Shown: positions 21,801-35,203, counted from the stretch's first letter. The stretch is 64,000 nt of DNA from Rhizophagus clarus (GCA_015698045.1 BLAL01000239.1:682001-746000), one strand, 5' to 3'. Notes: a model not told the origin generated them from the sequence alone. A program made the numbers and translations.

Positions 21801-24800
21801 TATTCACGTCTTTTAACCAATGATTAAATTCATTTTCCCAATTATCAACAACAATTTTTGGACATAGAATTAAAATCCTGAATACCTAATATGAGAATAA
21901 TGCTATAAATAAATCGTAATTAAAAATTTTATGATTAAAAATATTTTTACCTTAAGATGATCAGGTATTACTGTATTGTTTTTATATCCTCGAATTTGAT
22001 AAGCCAATGTGAATAAAAATGTTATAATCTGAAATGTTTTTCCTATATTTAACAATATACAATTTCAACATTAAAACAGATTTTATACCAATAATTATTT
22101 ATAAAGTTCATTAACTTACCTAAACCCATCGAATGCGCAAGAACGCAGCCTTTATTGAACATTATTATGTTCTTCCACAAGAATCGAACACCTTCAATCT
22201 AAATTGAAATTCCCTGGTTAATAAATAAAAATCAAATAAAATTAAATATAATTACTAACCTGATGTGGTTTCAATTTGCTGCCTAAATCATCGGGAATGT
22301 GAATATGGTCTTCACTTTCATGGTGTCCAAGATTAATAACAACCTACAATATGATATTAAACACATTACTTAACAAATTAAATATTACGTGAATTCAAGC
22401 CTAACAAATAAGACGTAAATAAATAAGTCATACCCCTTCAGAAGGAGTTACGAGTTTTGATTGCCTATTTAGTTAATATAAACGTCAATATCAATGATTA
22501 ATGATATTTCTATATACAAATTACACGTATCACTTACATATTAAATCTGTCCCTATAATCCTGCTCAAGCATACTTCTTGCTTTACGCTGTTCAATAACA
22601 GTTTCTGATTCTTTTGCTCTCTTTCTTCTTTTAGGTTTTTTTTGATTTTCGTAAGAACTGTCAGAGTCAGAATCCTCGTCTTCACTGTCTCCAACATAAT
22701 TTTTTCCAATCTGGGATTCACTCTTCATTTCAATTTCTGCGCGTCTTTAAGCGTAAACATTAAATAAAAGCTGTTAAAAAGATATAATAATCGATTATAA
22801 CGCAAATAATTATACCCAAACCTTCTGCTACGATTCTCCATAACGTAATTTTTCCTCCAAATATAGTATTTTTCGAAAGCCTCTGTACTGTTTGGTTTTA
22901 ATTTACAACTTTTATTATTCTTACATAATTTATACAAATACATTCTGAATTCATTAAATATACGCGTCAAAACTGGCTGATCTGAAAACTCTTGGTCACA
23001 ATCAAAAGCCAATTTTTCTGAGAGTTCAACTATTTGCTCATATAATTCTAAATAAAAGAAAAGAGGTGAGAATATGATCTTTACAAATCACAATGTAAAT
23101 CTAGTTGGGCTGAAATATGCATACCTTGGATGGTATATTTGAGGAAGGCAGCATCAACTTGATGATGCAATTGTATTATTTTTTCTTCATATACCTCATC
23201 ATCATCAATGTAACTAAAATCTTTGGGTGCAGGATCAACCTTGGACGCATCAGATTTAGAAATATTGTTAACTTTAAGTTCATCGTCATCTATTTCCATA
23301 TCACTTGCAATTTCTGTATCACTTTCTACAATGATAATATCAGGAAGATTACTAACAATTGAGTCATCTTTATGCTTTTTAGGTAACTTTTCAACTTTAG
23401 GAACAACCAAATTTGTTGCTTGAGAAGACGAATTCGTTTTAATAGCAACATCTACAGCTGATTGTATGTTTTTATCTTCGGGTGATGAAGCTGGTATGTC
23501 ATTCTCAGGTACGTTTAATTTATTCGATTTATCAGAAGTATGACACTTTTCAGAACTGTCACTTGTAACAGTTTCGTCTGTTGATTTTGCATCGTCTTTT
23601 GCTGCTAGTTCATTTGACTTTTTAGTATCCTTAGGCAAATCCGGCAATTTCATCGTTTCAATAGTGACTAAAAAGTTATAAACAACAATCATAATTAGAA
23701 TAAAATTCAGACGTATTTATATATTTACATAAAAGCAACTTACGTGCAGGAATTCCATATAGTTCTGCCCATTCTGCATTATAAGTATCTATGTCGACCG
23801 GCTCAGTGTCATCGATGAAATCTGGATCATATTCTTCATCTTCATGGTCATCAGTAACTTCATCTGAATTCACCTACAAGAATTAAAGTTAATTATTTTA
23901 TATCATCTAAATTAAAAGAAAAGAGGATAAATTTAACAATACCTCAACATTATCTACAACTTTAATTTCTTTCTTTTTCTGGGGAATCTTTTCGGGTTTC
24001 CGTGGGATTTGAGGTCTAACCAAGAGCTCCAATATCCAATCGATTTTGAATACTTGATGCAAAGTCATATCTAACGCACCACACGCACGTCTTACTGAAG
24101 ACTTTTCTAGCGTTAAATTTTTTATTGTATTAAGATTTGATTTAACTTGTTCAATTAATTGAGGAAGGCGCTAAATTAACAAAATTTAATATACACAATT
24201 ACTGCATTAAAGTTCAATACAACACATAATATTAAATCATCATAATACCTCATTTCTTATATGTTTTAGTTCTTGTTGTAAGTTAGACATACGAGTTGCA
24301 TTCTCGGTTTTTTTTTTTCTCGGATAATATTTTGACCAATAATAGTAAGCCTTATTTTCAAGCTGTGGCTTTCTACAAAAGAGTAGTTTTGTTTATAATT
24401 TTTTTTTTTTTTTTTTTTTTAAAGGATAATAATAATTCTAGCAATTTGATATTTACTTAGTATTGTCCCATTTCTCTCTCTCTTTTGTCATGTATAAATT
24501 AATTAAATGATCGATCTTTGATTCCTCATCTTCGCTTGTTTCTGAGGTAATGCTATCATCACTAGAAGGAGAATCTTTGTTTTTTGAACCTGCATAAACG
24601 AAAGGAGGTGATAGTTTTCCTGTCTTTTTGGCCAATATTCTTTCTTCTTCCATAATTTCTTCTTCAAAATCACTTGTTAGATAACACTTATCTTCTTCAT
24701 CACTATTACCATAAACCTATAAATATTGGAAAACGTGTTAAGTATGAATTTGTAAAGATAAATCTCAAATAATTTTTAAAATATAATATGCACCGGGAGC

Positions 24801-25621
24801 AATTCATCATCTTCTGCATACATCCACTTTGTTGCATAACCAAACTCTTTTTGTAGTGATAAAATTCTCTCCTCCTCTTCTTTTGAAATCATATCTTTTC
24901 CAGCTCTAATAACATGAAATTTGGAAAGAAAAACTTCATTTGATTCATAAAAGTTCTCTTTGTTATTAAATTCACTATCATTGTCCCTGTCATCTTCTTC
25001 CATTATTGTATCTCCTTCATCATCTTTGGACAATGCATCACTGTCCTCATAAGGATGACTCCCATCTTCATCACTATCATATTCTTCCTCACTAGAAATA
25101 ATATCAGAAGTTTGATCATCATCAATTGATAGATTTGTAATATTATTTTCTATTGATTTATTAGGATTTTGATCATTGTCTTCATTTGTCATATCAAATA
25201 TAAATGATGTTGATGCAGGTAAAACTAAAGGAACAATTTGAAGTTCCTCTTCTTCATGTGTACAAACATATAACAATTATTAATATTTGTAACTCATAAA
25301 TATGAATTTTTTTTTTGAAATTTTAAAAAAATTACCGTTTTCTAATTTTAAAGCTTGTATTCCATTTAATATTTTAAATCTAGAATTATATGACATGACA
25401 CCCAAGCGGTTTAACAGAATATTGTCCGTTATATGGTTTAATAATATCTCGCCATTGATTTCATTTTCTAAACATTCGAAAAAAAAGTATATAAATAAAC
25501 AATATATCACATATACATTTTTTTTTATTATTTTTTTACCTTCGAATATCCTTACAACTTGTTCATCAAGTTGTAAAGTGTTAGCGAGCCAAGACTTTAC
25601 TTCTTCTATACCCCAATCCAT
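18843..25621 (-). CDS. ATRX-like SNF2-family chromatin remodelling ATPase
   Basis: Thirty-three exons join without a frame break into 1,468 residues, ATG at 25621 to TAG at 18843. Order: a SAM-like helical domain (about 1-71), a long acidic, Ser-rich region, then the SNF2 ATPase and helicase-C lobes. Key motifs are AHSMGLGKT (about 856-864, motif I), DEGH (987-990, the ATRX/ARIP4 variant of DEAH), LTGSPLQNNL (about 1014-1023) and SHAEQAIGRAYRYGQ (from 1326, motif VI). The block LLGVICNHPGIVL and the end VVDQKNPERKFTREDLN also resemble ATRX. No Cys-rich ADD zinc module is visible, unlike animal ATRX. Several exons are tiny: 18 bases (21250-21267, VEYWCM), 25 bases (19467-19491) and 31 bases (22434-22464). 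It probably acts in the nucleus on heterochromatin or repeats (family knowledge). Confidence 0.93.
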
Positions 25622-26691
25622 AAAACCTATCTTGATTAAAAAATAAACATAAATATAAAATTAAAAATTTTTTTTTTAAGAGATGTGGAATGAAACATGT
25701 TAAAATATGGTTTGATTGTTTACTAGCCAAATAAATATTTACTCAAGTTATCAAAGAAAGGAAATGATCATCACGCACCATCACAAATTACATTATTCTC
25801 GTTACCGTTTTTTTATTGAATGATTAGCAGTGATTAACTACGTGACCAAAATGATCGACGTTTATATACCTTACTTTATTATATATTACATTTTTCAATT
25901 ATTTCAATACAAGTATTCTCAATTTGTATCTCAGTTAAAAACGTAAAAAAAAAAAATTTTTATATCTCAAGAGTTAAAAGAACCTTTGAACTATTATCTT
26001 TGCGAAAAAATGCACAATACTACTCCTTTTTAATAGAAGCTATCTTTTTCTAGTTGAAAATCAAATCGTTATGACACGTGTAAAACGTTCATTACAAATT
26101 TATAATTTACGAATTTTAGGTTTTTAAAGCTATATATAGTATTAAAATTAAAATTCTGCAAATGATTGTTTCGTTATTTTAGCTTCTGAACTGCGTAGCG
26201 CACGTAAAGAAACTCTTAATTTTAAATTAATTAGTGAACGTTTAAATTACCGGTAAATAGGTTTATACACGTCTCAGGATGTTGGACTTAAGATCAATAA
26301 AATACTCAGAATTCAGAATTCTGCGGTAGAATTAAACAATTTCCACTTCTCTTTGCTTTCGCTCATATAGAGGTATAATACTGTAAATTCCATGATATTG
26401 CAGTCTTAAGATCGTGGATTTAATTGCTTAGTAGGTCAGGGTTAATGCTTGAATTCTTTTTATAGTACTAGTTTAATGCAAATATACTTTTTCCTTGGAA
26501 GTGTGCTGTGTGCACGACTTTATCACCGTCGTTTAAAATATTTCGGTGAAAACGCTAAATAAGTCTGTAATGATTATTAACCATTCTATTTAATAAAATT
26601 TTTATTCACAGGTAAAAATTATAGTAAAATTAATTAAGAATTTATTAATTATATATTTTTTTTACCTCTATCTGAATAAATAAATATTTGC
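25622..26691. promoter_or_regulatory. 1.07-kb gap: helicase promoter side, Puf6-like gene 3' side
   Basis: The minus-strand helicase starts at 25621 and the minus-strand Puf6-like gene ends at 26692, so this holds the helicase promoter. No other gene could be supported; the open frames on the other strand overlap exon 1 of the helicase. Confidence 0.45.
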
Positions 26692-29671
26692 TTATCTTTT
26701 TCTTTTTGTACCTTTGTTATTATTTTTATTCCCATTATTAATCCCTTTCTCTTTCTTAATTTCCTTATCTTTTCCTTTGGTTACCTTATTTTTCCCATTA
26801 TTTTTCTCACCGCCGTAACTCTCTTTAATCTTTCCTTTTCTTTCTTCAATAACTTGTTTGCTTTTTTTATCGTTTTCATTCGACTTTAATTTAATTCCTT
26901 CCTTTTCTAATTCCTTTAATATTAAATTTGCGCCAGATTTTTCATTTTTCTCGGCTGCACTTTGGATTTGCTTTAAACCTCTCAATAATGTTTCCTTAAC
27001 ATCCTTATTGGTCTCTTTGTCTTCTAATAAAGCTAATATTACGAATGAAGCTGAAGGATGACATGCGTAAAGTAAAATGTATTCTTTAATGCTATCAAAT
27101 AAAATTGGAGCAAAATGTAATTCAACCTTTTCATCATAATTAATTTGTGAGGTTTCATCTTTCTTTGATGAAATATCTTCACCTTTTGGTAGATTTTGTT
27201 GTGGTTTAGGTTGTTTCCAGTGCCTTCCATGAACTAATGTTTTAAGAGTACGGTTGACGTAAGATAACATAATATTATCGCCATCTTTTACTTCTTTATC
27301 ATTTGGATCTTTATTGGCTAATTTTGCGATATTCTCCAAGATGGGTTTTTTTTGATCTAAAGTTCCATCTGCGTGTAACAATATTTCACAAAGAACTTGA
27401 GTCGAATATGTAAACGAGAACATTGTGGAAGTATTATTCTGTGCATAATCTATTAATGCCGGCGAAATTGCTTTACGAAGTTCATTTGCACGTACGACAG
27501 GGTCCTTTTTGCTATAGATTTACAAATGATTAAGATTGTTAAAATAATAATCATGTCAATAATAAAACAAATAACAAACGAATAAATAAGCGTGCCTTGT
27601 CCTCGTACGGATTTCATCACCATGAGCAAGTAAACGTAATGTTTCATTACTAAAGTACAGTTTGGTCCTATGAGCTAATAAATATAAAATTACGCGATGT
27701 CCCCATTTATTTTGAATAATATTTCCTAATTTATTCAATTTAGTCATTTGCTATTTAAAATTCATAATGGAAAGTAAATATTAAAAAAATTCAAATAATA
27801 TCATAAAGCATTATGATAATATATCAACAAAATCGAAATTAATTACCTCAATAATATACTTGGATACAGCGACAGTATCATCAACGACATCAAATGCTCT
27901 TAATAACACTAAATGACCATATTCTTCAATACATATCTTATCTATATGATCTTTCATGGCCTTTAACATAATTTTTCTATCCTGTAAATAGGATAACAAG
28001 TTTAATTATTTAATAATAACAAAAAAAAATTATTTTTTTTTATAGCATACCTTTACAGTTCCATAAGAAAAACACATCATCGCTATACGAGAACCTTCAC
28101 GTGTATGTAAAAATTCGGGTATATGTTCTCCGATTAAAGCAACTTTCTCGCGTATCTTATTTTCATTTGCGTAATTAAAATAATCTAATATAATACGATG
28201 CGGTATAATATATCCAATTAAATCAGGTTTTTTCATTATTGCTTCTATCTCTCTTGAAAGGTTTTCAAGAAGTCTCTCTTTATTAGAAGGATTCTCTTTT
28301 ACAAGTTCTTCAATACTTAATCCTTGTGTTTCCTATTTTAAAACAATTAAAAATCAAAACGTTACATTGACCGCGAAAGATAATTAACTGAATCGAGTTA
28401 ATACCTTGAACAAGGAAAATTCTTTTCCATAAAATTCTTGAATTAATGCAGATCTTTGTTTTGCGTTAAGTAGTTCGTAAGCTTCTAGAATTACACTACG
28501 AGCTTCTGAGTGTTGAATCAGTTTAGATATATTTCCCTTAAATTCTGATATAATTTTATTTCTATGTTCAGGACTGAAAAAAAAATTTTTTTTTTTTTCT
28601 CAGATTAAATAAATATATAAATCGTTTTTTAAAAAAAAACTACACTTACCAATACATTAAAACTTTACAAATAACAAATTTGGCATGAGTATGCTTTGAA
28701 GCTTCTAACCATTTTCCTTCTAATTCATCAACAATAATTTTTTGTTGTTCTTTTGTACCATATTTAAGTACTGTTTGTATAATACGTGAAGTATCATTTT
28801 TAAACAATATTTCTGGTATTTTACCACTCATTAATTCAAATAATTCACCCATATACTTATTTCTTTTTTCTTTAGAAATATTTTTGATTCGTACTTGATT
28901 CCACAATTCTTTTAATCCTAAATGATAAGCTGGATCAAGTTTTTTTGTGACTGATGGTTTACGTTGAAATGCTAACTTAATGACATTATAATCTTATCAC
29001 GTTAAATAGAAAATAGTTGTGATTAGAGGTTTAAAAATTTTTTCTTTAAAAGTAATGAACGTTAAAAGAATGTTGCGAAAATAATTACCAATTTCTTGAA
29101 TTTTTTGTCGTTTCGATTTCCTTTCTTCTTTCTCGTCATCATCTTCCCCATCGTTATCCATATCTATATCCATATCCATATCCTCATCCTCATCCTCATC
29201 TTCATCATCTGATAATTTTTCATTTAACTTTTCATATAAACTAACATTATTATCTTTTAGGATCACATATTCGTCATTATCACCAATATGATCATCGATA
29301 TCGCTATCATCATCAACATCAAGGCCTGAAGATTCTTCTTTCAAATTAAATAATTCTTCTTCTAAATCATCTTCATTAACATCGATCATATCAAAATCAA
29401 TTGAATCATCCGTTAAATTACTGTTATCAATATCCATTTCGTCCATTGACTCTTTCAACTTTGGTTTTTTATTATTGGATCTGTTAGAATACTTTTTATT
29501 ATTCTTATTATTCCTAGTATTATTTGCATCTTTTTTGGGTGTTGACTTAGTTGAGATTGATTTTTGAGTAGATTTTTGAGTTAATATTTGTGGTGATTTT
29601 TTCTTCGGCATTGTTGTTTTAGCTACTGCTGAAGAGTTGGCATTTTCTTTCGACTTTGTCGGTGTGGGCAT
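26692..29671 (-). CDS. Pumilio-family nucleolar protein of the Puf6/PUM3 type
   Basis: Seven exons (29671-29089, 28992-28650, 28573-28405, 28332-28051, 27981-27847, 27750-27596, 27511-26692) give 828 residues. The N-terminal 195 residues are Lys/Asn-rich and then strongly acidic (Asp/Glu tracts). Divergent Pumilio repeats follow, for example FKNDTSRIIQTVLKYGTKEQ, HSEARSVILEAYELL, TREGSRIAMMCFSYGTVK, EEYGHLVLLRAFDVVDD and NKWGHRVILYLLA. A CPL-type C-terminal region and a Lys-rich basic tail come last. This is the Puf6/PUM3 layout; these proteins bind RNA and take part in nucleolar 60S ribosome maturation in yeast and animals. The sixth intron appears to use a GC donor (AAG|GCACGC at 27596/27595); other splice sites are GT-AG. 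Confidence 0.9.
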
Positions 29672-30175
29672 TTGTCAAAGTATTCTTTAAAAGAAAGCAA
29701 ATTAAAGGATTAATGTTATTTTTCAATTAAAGAAAATTCAACACTATCCTCGACATCTACTCTTAAAAGGGTGAAACGAATAAATTTAAGAAAAAAAAAG
29801 TAAATAAATAAACCTGCAAATAAAGAAAAAATTGAGATTTTTTGATAAAAATTTTTTCATCCGATATGTTTGCATATGTTACACAGATCTTTTTTTTTTC
29901 ACGTAATTTATTTTATCACTGTCGTCCTTTTTAACCTATTTCGTTGCTCAGCCAAAAGTATTTTAATATCTATTACATATAAATACATTAATTTTTGTAG
30001 AGCTTTCAAGTTACAAAAGAGTACTGACAGTGCGCAGACGTGTCCGGGAGCCAAAAAAAGCCGCGGACATCGAAAATGTACAACACTGATTGTAGGCATA
30101 AGGTGAGATAAAGAATTTATTTAATTTATAATGACTGAACGATCAATGCCTTTTCATAACTCATGTTGATTCATA
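29672..30175. other. intergenic
   Basis: Promoter side of the Puf6-like gene and 3' side of the next minus-strand gene. The two opposed short open frames at 29870-30106 shadow each other and look non-coding, though around 30020-30075 GC content rises. Confidence 0.4.
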
Positions 30176-31123
30176 TTATAGATTAATTTCATCAATAGTA
30201 GTTTCATTTCCTCCTATAATTTTGTCTACTGCTGGCGGAACAGGGTTTTTTGAATTATCATTTTCTCTTAAAATGTCAAGAAAGCCAATTCCGGATAATA
30301 CCCCACGTTTAGAAAAAAGATAAATGATATAGACTAAATTTAATAAACACAATAAAGTTATGATGATTTTAAAAATATCATTAGTTATATTAATTCCACG
30401 AGGAATATCATAATATTCAAATCTAACGGATAAGACTAATGATTTTTAAAAGTATCTTTAGCGAGAGATTTCCAATTTTAATTCGATCTGAACTTGTGAA
30501 ACTCACCCACAAGTATTACTTCGCATGCGCTCCGCAGGAATAATATCATCAGAGTTGATCTCGGAGAATCAGGTCTTTCTCTAATACATTTTCTAGTGGG
30601 TATACCGGTTAAGATATATTGTATAAAAAGGTAATGAAAATTAATAATTACTCACCTGTATCTCATAATCTCAGAAATTATTGAGGCAACTAAAAAATAA
30701 AAGATTTTGAAATTAACTGGTATAACTGTTGTTTATAAAACAAATAGAACATACTCATTATATACCCCCAACTTTAATGTAATTATTAATTTAGGAAATA
30801 AATTATGTTAGATATTATATTGATCAAATTACTTAAAACGCAATGATTATTATGCAAATTTTGCTGACATGCGCAGTGGTTTATTGTACTTACACAAAAT
30901 TATAAATTATAAAAGGTGTATAACGAACTTTATTATCAGTTATAGAGAGCGCATATATTGCTAAATAATCAATATAATTTATTGTTCAAATATTGTTCTT
31001 CAAATATGCTAAATGAAACTAATGTAAATAATAATCACCTAATGTTAAAGATAAACCAAAAGATACTCCCCAGACACATGCTATACCTGCTATAGACAAA
31101 AAAACTAGTTTTTCATAATACAT
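30176..31123 (-). CDS. small multi-pass membrane protein, 'PVPP' family member 2
   Basis: Four exons (31123-31039, 30689-30656, 30592-30507, 30435-30176) join in frame to 154 residues. The chain begins MYYEKLVFLSIAGIACVWG, has hydrophobic segments at about 5-28, 55-72 and 95-115, and ends in a polar tail with RENDNSKNPVPPAVDK. It shares motifs with the gene at 11604-12495, in the same order: TLMILF/SLMILL, LSVRF, NDIF/NDVF and ENDN..K.PVPP. No named family is recognised. The start codon is supported by the splice phases; an alternative upstream exon (from about 31230) failed to keep frame. Confidence 0.6.
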
Positions 31124-31354
31124 CTTGTATCAAATAAGAATTAACTGGTCAATAAAATTATCAGGCAATTTATATAACCTGTTGGCTGTTACTAAACCAT
31201 ATAATAAACGAACTTCACCAATCATATTGCTTATTGCAAATACAACAGTTACTCTGTACTTCGTGCTTCGTAACTCTTAACCATTGACTTTTTAAGGTTC
31301 ATAATCATCGACAAATGGTTATACAAATAATCATCAAAAATTGTCTCTAAAATA
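31124..31354. promoter_or_regulatory. compact divergent promoter region
   Basis: Only 231 bases separate the start codons of the minus-strand membrane protein (31123) and the plus-strand kinase gene (31355). TATA-like runs occur on both sides (around 31171 TTATATAA and around 31199 CATATAATAAA). A shared bidirectional promoter is the simplest reading. Confidence 0.45.
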
Positions 31355-33769
31355 ATGGAACAAACTTGGCTTGAAAAAGCGATAAGAAAAAAACACATTA
31401 ATTTTCATAAATATGAATATTTTGAAAATATTGAAATTGTTGGCAGAGGAGCATTTGGAAAAGTTTCAAAAGCTGAATGGGCCAATCGTGATATGTATAT
31501 TGCTATAAAAAGCATTAAATTGTTTTCTGATGCTGATGAAGATACTTGGAAAAATTTTATAAAAGAAGTGATTATTGTTTCTAATCCAATTTCAGTTTTC
31601 TTAATTTTCTTTTCACTTATTATGTTTATGTTTATTGTATATAATATAGTTAAAAAATCATCGAAAGGTTGATTACCATAAAAATATAATTAGATTTTAT
31701 GGAATTAGTAAAGGTAATTATTATCTAAAAAGATTAAGTTATTTTTTAACGATGACAATATTTTATAAAAAATAGATCCAACACTCAACGAGTATTTAAT
31801 GATTCTTGAGTATGCGAATCAAGGTACTTTACGTAATTATTTACAAAGCTCAAATAAAATAAAAAACTGGAGTAATAAATTCAAGTTTGCAAAAGAACTA
31901 ACGAGTGGAATGAAATGTCTACATGAAGAGGGAATAATACATCGAGATTTAGTAATATATTAATTTTTGAAAATATGTGTTTGCGATTTTTTTTCTTTGT
32001 TGCTGCTAACTTTTTTTTTTTCTTCTTTTTTTTTATTTTTTATTTTTTTTTTTTAAAAAAAAAAATTAATTTAGCACTCGAACAATGTATTGGTTCATGA
32101 TGATACCATTAAAATAGCTGATTTAGGATTGTCAAAACAACTTGCTGATATATCAAATGGAATAAATGAGATTAAAGGAGTAATACCTTACATTGATCCA
32201 CAGGCATTAAAAAATAATGATTACAAATTAGACAAAAAATCAGATGTGTATAGCGTAGGAGTTCTACTTTGGGAGATATCAAGTGGACGTCCTCCTTTTG
32301 AAAAGTCAATAAATAAAGCATCCATGATGTTATCAATTGTGTCTGGGAATAGAGAAAAGCCAGTGACTAATACTCCCTTAGAATATCAATCTTTATATAT
32401 AAGATGTTGGGACGATGATCCAGACAAAAGGCCATCAATTAAAGATGTTTCTGAGAAATTAAAGAAGATAAACCCTAATCATAAATTACAATTAAAATTA
32501 TCATCACAATCATTTCGTTTAACATCAAGTGATAGATTAACTAGTTCATCATCTAACGATTTTAGTATGTCTATTTCAGATGAATTAGAAGAAATTAAAA
32601 AAATGGCGGATGATAAGATCAATAATAAAGTAAGTAATAATACTCAAGATTCTATAGCGATATTAAAAGATGATGATGAAAAAATTATCATATCAGAAGA
32701 AGATCATAAATTTTTAAGTATTTTAGTCTCAATTTTTATTAGTAGTATAAATAATGGAAATGAATATTATCAAACAGCAATAAATCTTTTTTGTTTTATT
32801 GAAGAAAATAATAAAGACCCTGCTGATATCCTAAAATTATTAACCTTAACCCAAGAAATTGAATATCATTCTTGTATTATTGGATTATGTTATCTATGTG
32901 GTTATGGAACTATCCTGGATAAAACTCGCGCATTTAACTTTTTTAAATCATCTGCTGAAAATGATAATTCAATTGGATATTATTTTCTTGGACAATGTTA
33001 TTTATTAGGAATGGGAACAAATGTGAATTTAAAAATGGCTTTCTCATCATTTATGAAATCAGCTGAAAGTGAAAACATTGCAGGAAAATGTTTGCTTGGT
33101 TACTGTTATCAAATGGGATTTGGTACTGAAAAAGATGACAAAAAGGCTGTAGAATGGTATCAAAAATCAGTCCAAGGCGATAATTCTATGGCAATGTGTA
33201 ATCTTGCGTATTGTTATCAACATGGAATTTATCTGGAACAAAATTGTGATTTGGCTTTTGATTTATATCAAATGTCAGCCAATGCTGAAAATTCCATGGG
33301 CCAATATTATCTTGGGTGTTGTTATCAAGAAGGGATTGCAACAACTAAAGATGAAATTAAAGCATTTGAATTATATGAAAAATCTGCTAGAGCAGATAAT
33401 AAATTGGCACAATGTAAAGTTGGTTTTTGTTATCAATATGGTAAAGGAACTCCAAAAGATGAAGAAAAAGCCTTTATTTGGTATAGAAAATCGGCAGAAG
33501 CTGGTGATATTATAGCAAAAAATCAATTAGCATATTGTTATAGTGCAGGAGTGGGTGTTAAAAAGGATGAAACAAAAGCTTTTAAATGGTTTAAAGAATC
33601 TGCTGAAGGTGGAAATGTATCAGCACAATTTAATCTTGGAGTATATTATAATTTTGGTATTGGGACCAAAACTGATAAGGTACAAGCAAAATTGTGGTAT
33701 GAGATTGCTGTTGAAGGTGGACATGCTGGTGCAAAAGAAAGATTAAAAAAATTATTGTCAGTTAAATAA
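31355..33769 (+). CDS. protein kinase fused to eight Sel1 repeats
   Basis: Four exons (31355-31567, 31650-31713, 31776-31951, 32075-33769) give 715 residues. The kinase domain (about 20-290) has the glycine loop GRGAFGKV (30-37), the ATP lysine in AIKSIK (K52), HRDLHSNN (148-155) and DLG (167-169) in place of DFG; the usual APE region reads PYIDPQAL. This looks like the tyrosine-kinase-like group expanded in Rhizophagus. After a Ser-rich linker, about residues 418-715 form eight Sel1-type repeats of about 36 residues (GYCYQMGFGTEKDDKKAVEW type), which usually form a helical scaffold for protein binding. Catalytic residues are present, so activity is likely. The first intron border rests on the paralogous pattern of such kinases and is the weakest join. 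Confidence 0.85.
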
Positions 33770-35203
33770 GATTATTATAAACATTTCGGAGCAAATTTTG
33801 ATCCATATGATGTGCGCCGAAAGTGCCTTGACAAATTCTTTCAAAGAGAATTAACCTGTAAATTTATTTATTTATTCTCGCACTTATTTTGTTTACCTTG
33901 AGTTTACTTTATATTGAAACATGGTTCATGCTGTACTGTAGATGAATTTATTCGTTAATATATCGTCTTACTTTCAATACTAAGTTAGCTTTAATTTAGT
34001 TGAAAAGACTCTCGTTTGTTACATTCTTTTGTTATAATATTTATTCCTTACTATTAATTCATCATTGTTTAACGTATAGACAAAATGGATTTATATTTAT
34101 AAATTAAAATTCAATGTCATATTTTCTGCAATTTCTTCCGGGATATCTATAAAAAAAGAATTTTTATACCTGAAAATAAAGTTTCTTTTTTATTAACTGC
34201 AATGTTACTATCAACTCATTACAAATTCGCCATAAAAATATGTATATAAAGAGATTGTGCGTTTATATTCATGTAAATTTGAGACTGAGTAAGAGCTTGC
34301 ACTAAAAGGAGAATGCACTTATAGAGGGTACATTTATAAAGAGTTGATAGTACCAAGCTTCTATTTAATAACAGCGTTTCTTTATAAAGCTCCAGGCATC
34401 CGTTTATGATATCTCTTAAACTTATAAACATAATATCACAAGAGTCAACGTTTTTTAAAAAAATACCAGCAAAGAATTTCTTTTATCACTAATAGATTAC
34501 TAATAGAGTTGAAGAAAATTGTATGACAATTTATTTAAAAACTTACTTGTAACCTGCAGCATGTGCTGCTATTTGTACATTAAAAGCAGCTAATCAGTAC
34601 TAATTTTCTCTGCTACATACTTCACTTATAAGAATTTGTAAAATTTCCACTATAGGTTCCCAATTATCCCCTCCCAAAAAAAAATCCTAAGTAGTTAAAA
34701 GATATTAGAAGTTTAATTTCTCGCGTCATAATATTGACACAATCGCGTATACAATCTGAATAAATGTAAAAAATTGCCAAGATAATTATTTAAAAGAATA
34801 TTGATCTTTGGGTTATTCTCTTAAATTTAAAGTCAATAGTATATTAATTAAATTGGAAAGATCCCATTTATTTTTATACTTCATCACTTAATAAAATTTT
34901 AATAAAACACCCAGTTCAATTTTACTATTTACACAATCCCTAACTTATGCAATTATTCTGCTAACTAGCAATATAAAACGAGGGGTTATCAATTATTCTT
35001 AATATATGATAAATTTCCCGCTGTTCTATTATAAATGGTAATTACTAACATATTTATTTTCGACTAGATATATAAAACCATCAAGTAGTTGGTGCAGTTT
35101 TTATCTGTTTAATTGGTAATTCTAATCGAAAACATAATAATTAATTAAAGTTCAAAATTATTAACATATTATTATCATCTATATAAAACATTTTAACGAA
35201 ATA
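33770..35203. other. 1.4-kb intergenic region between convergent genes
   Basis: 3' flanks of the kinase-Sel1 gene (+) and the carboxylase gene (-). No promoter is expected here. AT-rich; the minus frame at 34219-34431 is Leu-rich and unsupported. Confidence 0.45.

Noticed and set aside
23117..23423. Plus-strand open frames of 66-81 codons
   Set aside because: They are antisense shadows of exon 8 of the ATRX-like gene, which is firmly in frame on the minus strand.
25302..25646. Plus-strand open frame of 114 codons
   Set aside because: Antisense to exons 1-2 of the helicase (SAM-like part); its reading follows from minus-strand codon bias.
29870..30106. Overlapping opposed frames of 63-78 codons
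   Set aside because: Each is the shadow of the other and neither has conserved features or neighbouring exons.
31130..31250. Extra first exon for the minus-strand membrane gene (reads VTVVFAISNMIGEV)
   Set aside because: Its splice phase does not fit the next exon, whereas the ATG at 31123 gives a complete in-frame gene.
33204..33746. Second-frame open stretches within the kinase-Sel1 gene
   Set aside because: Repeated Sel1 codons leave a second frame open; the main frame has the conserved repeat residues.
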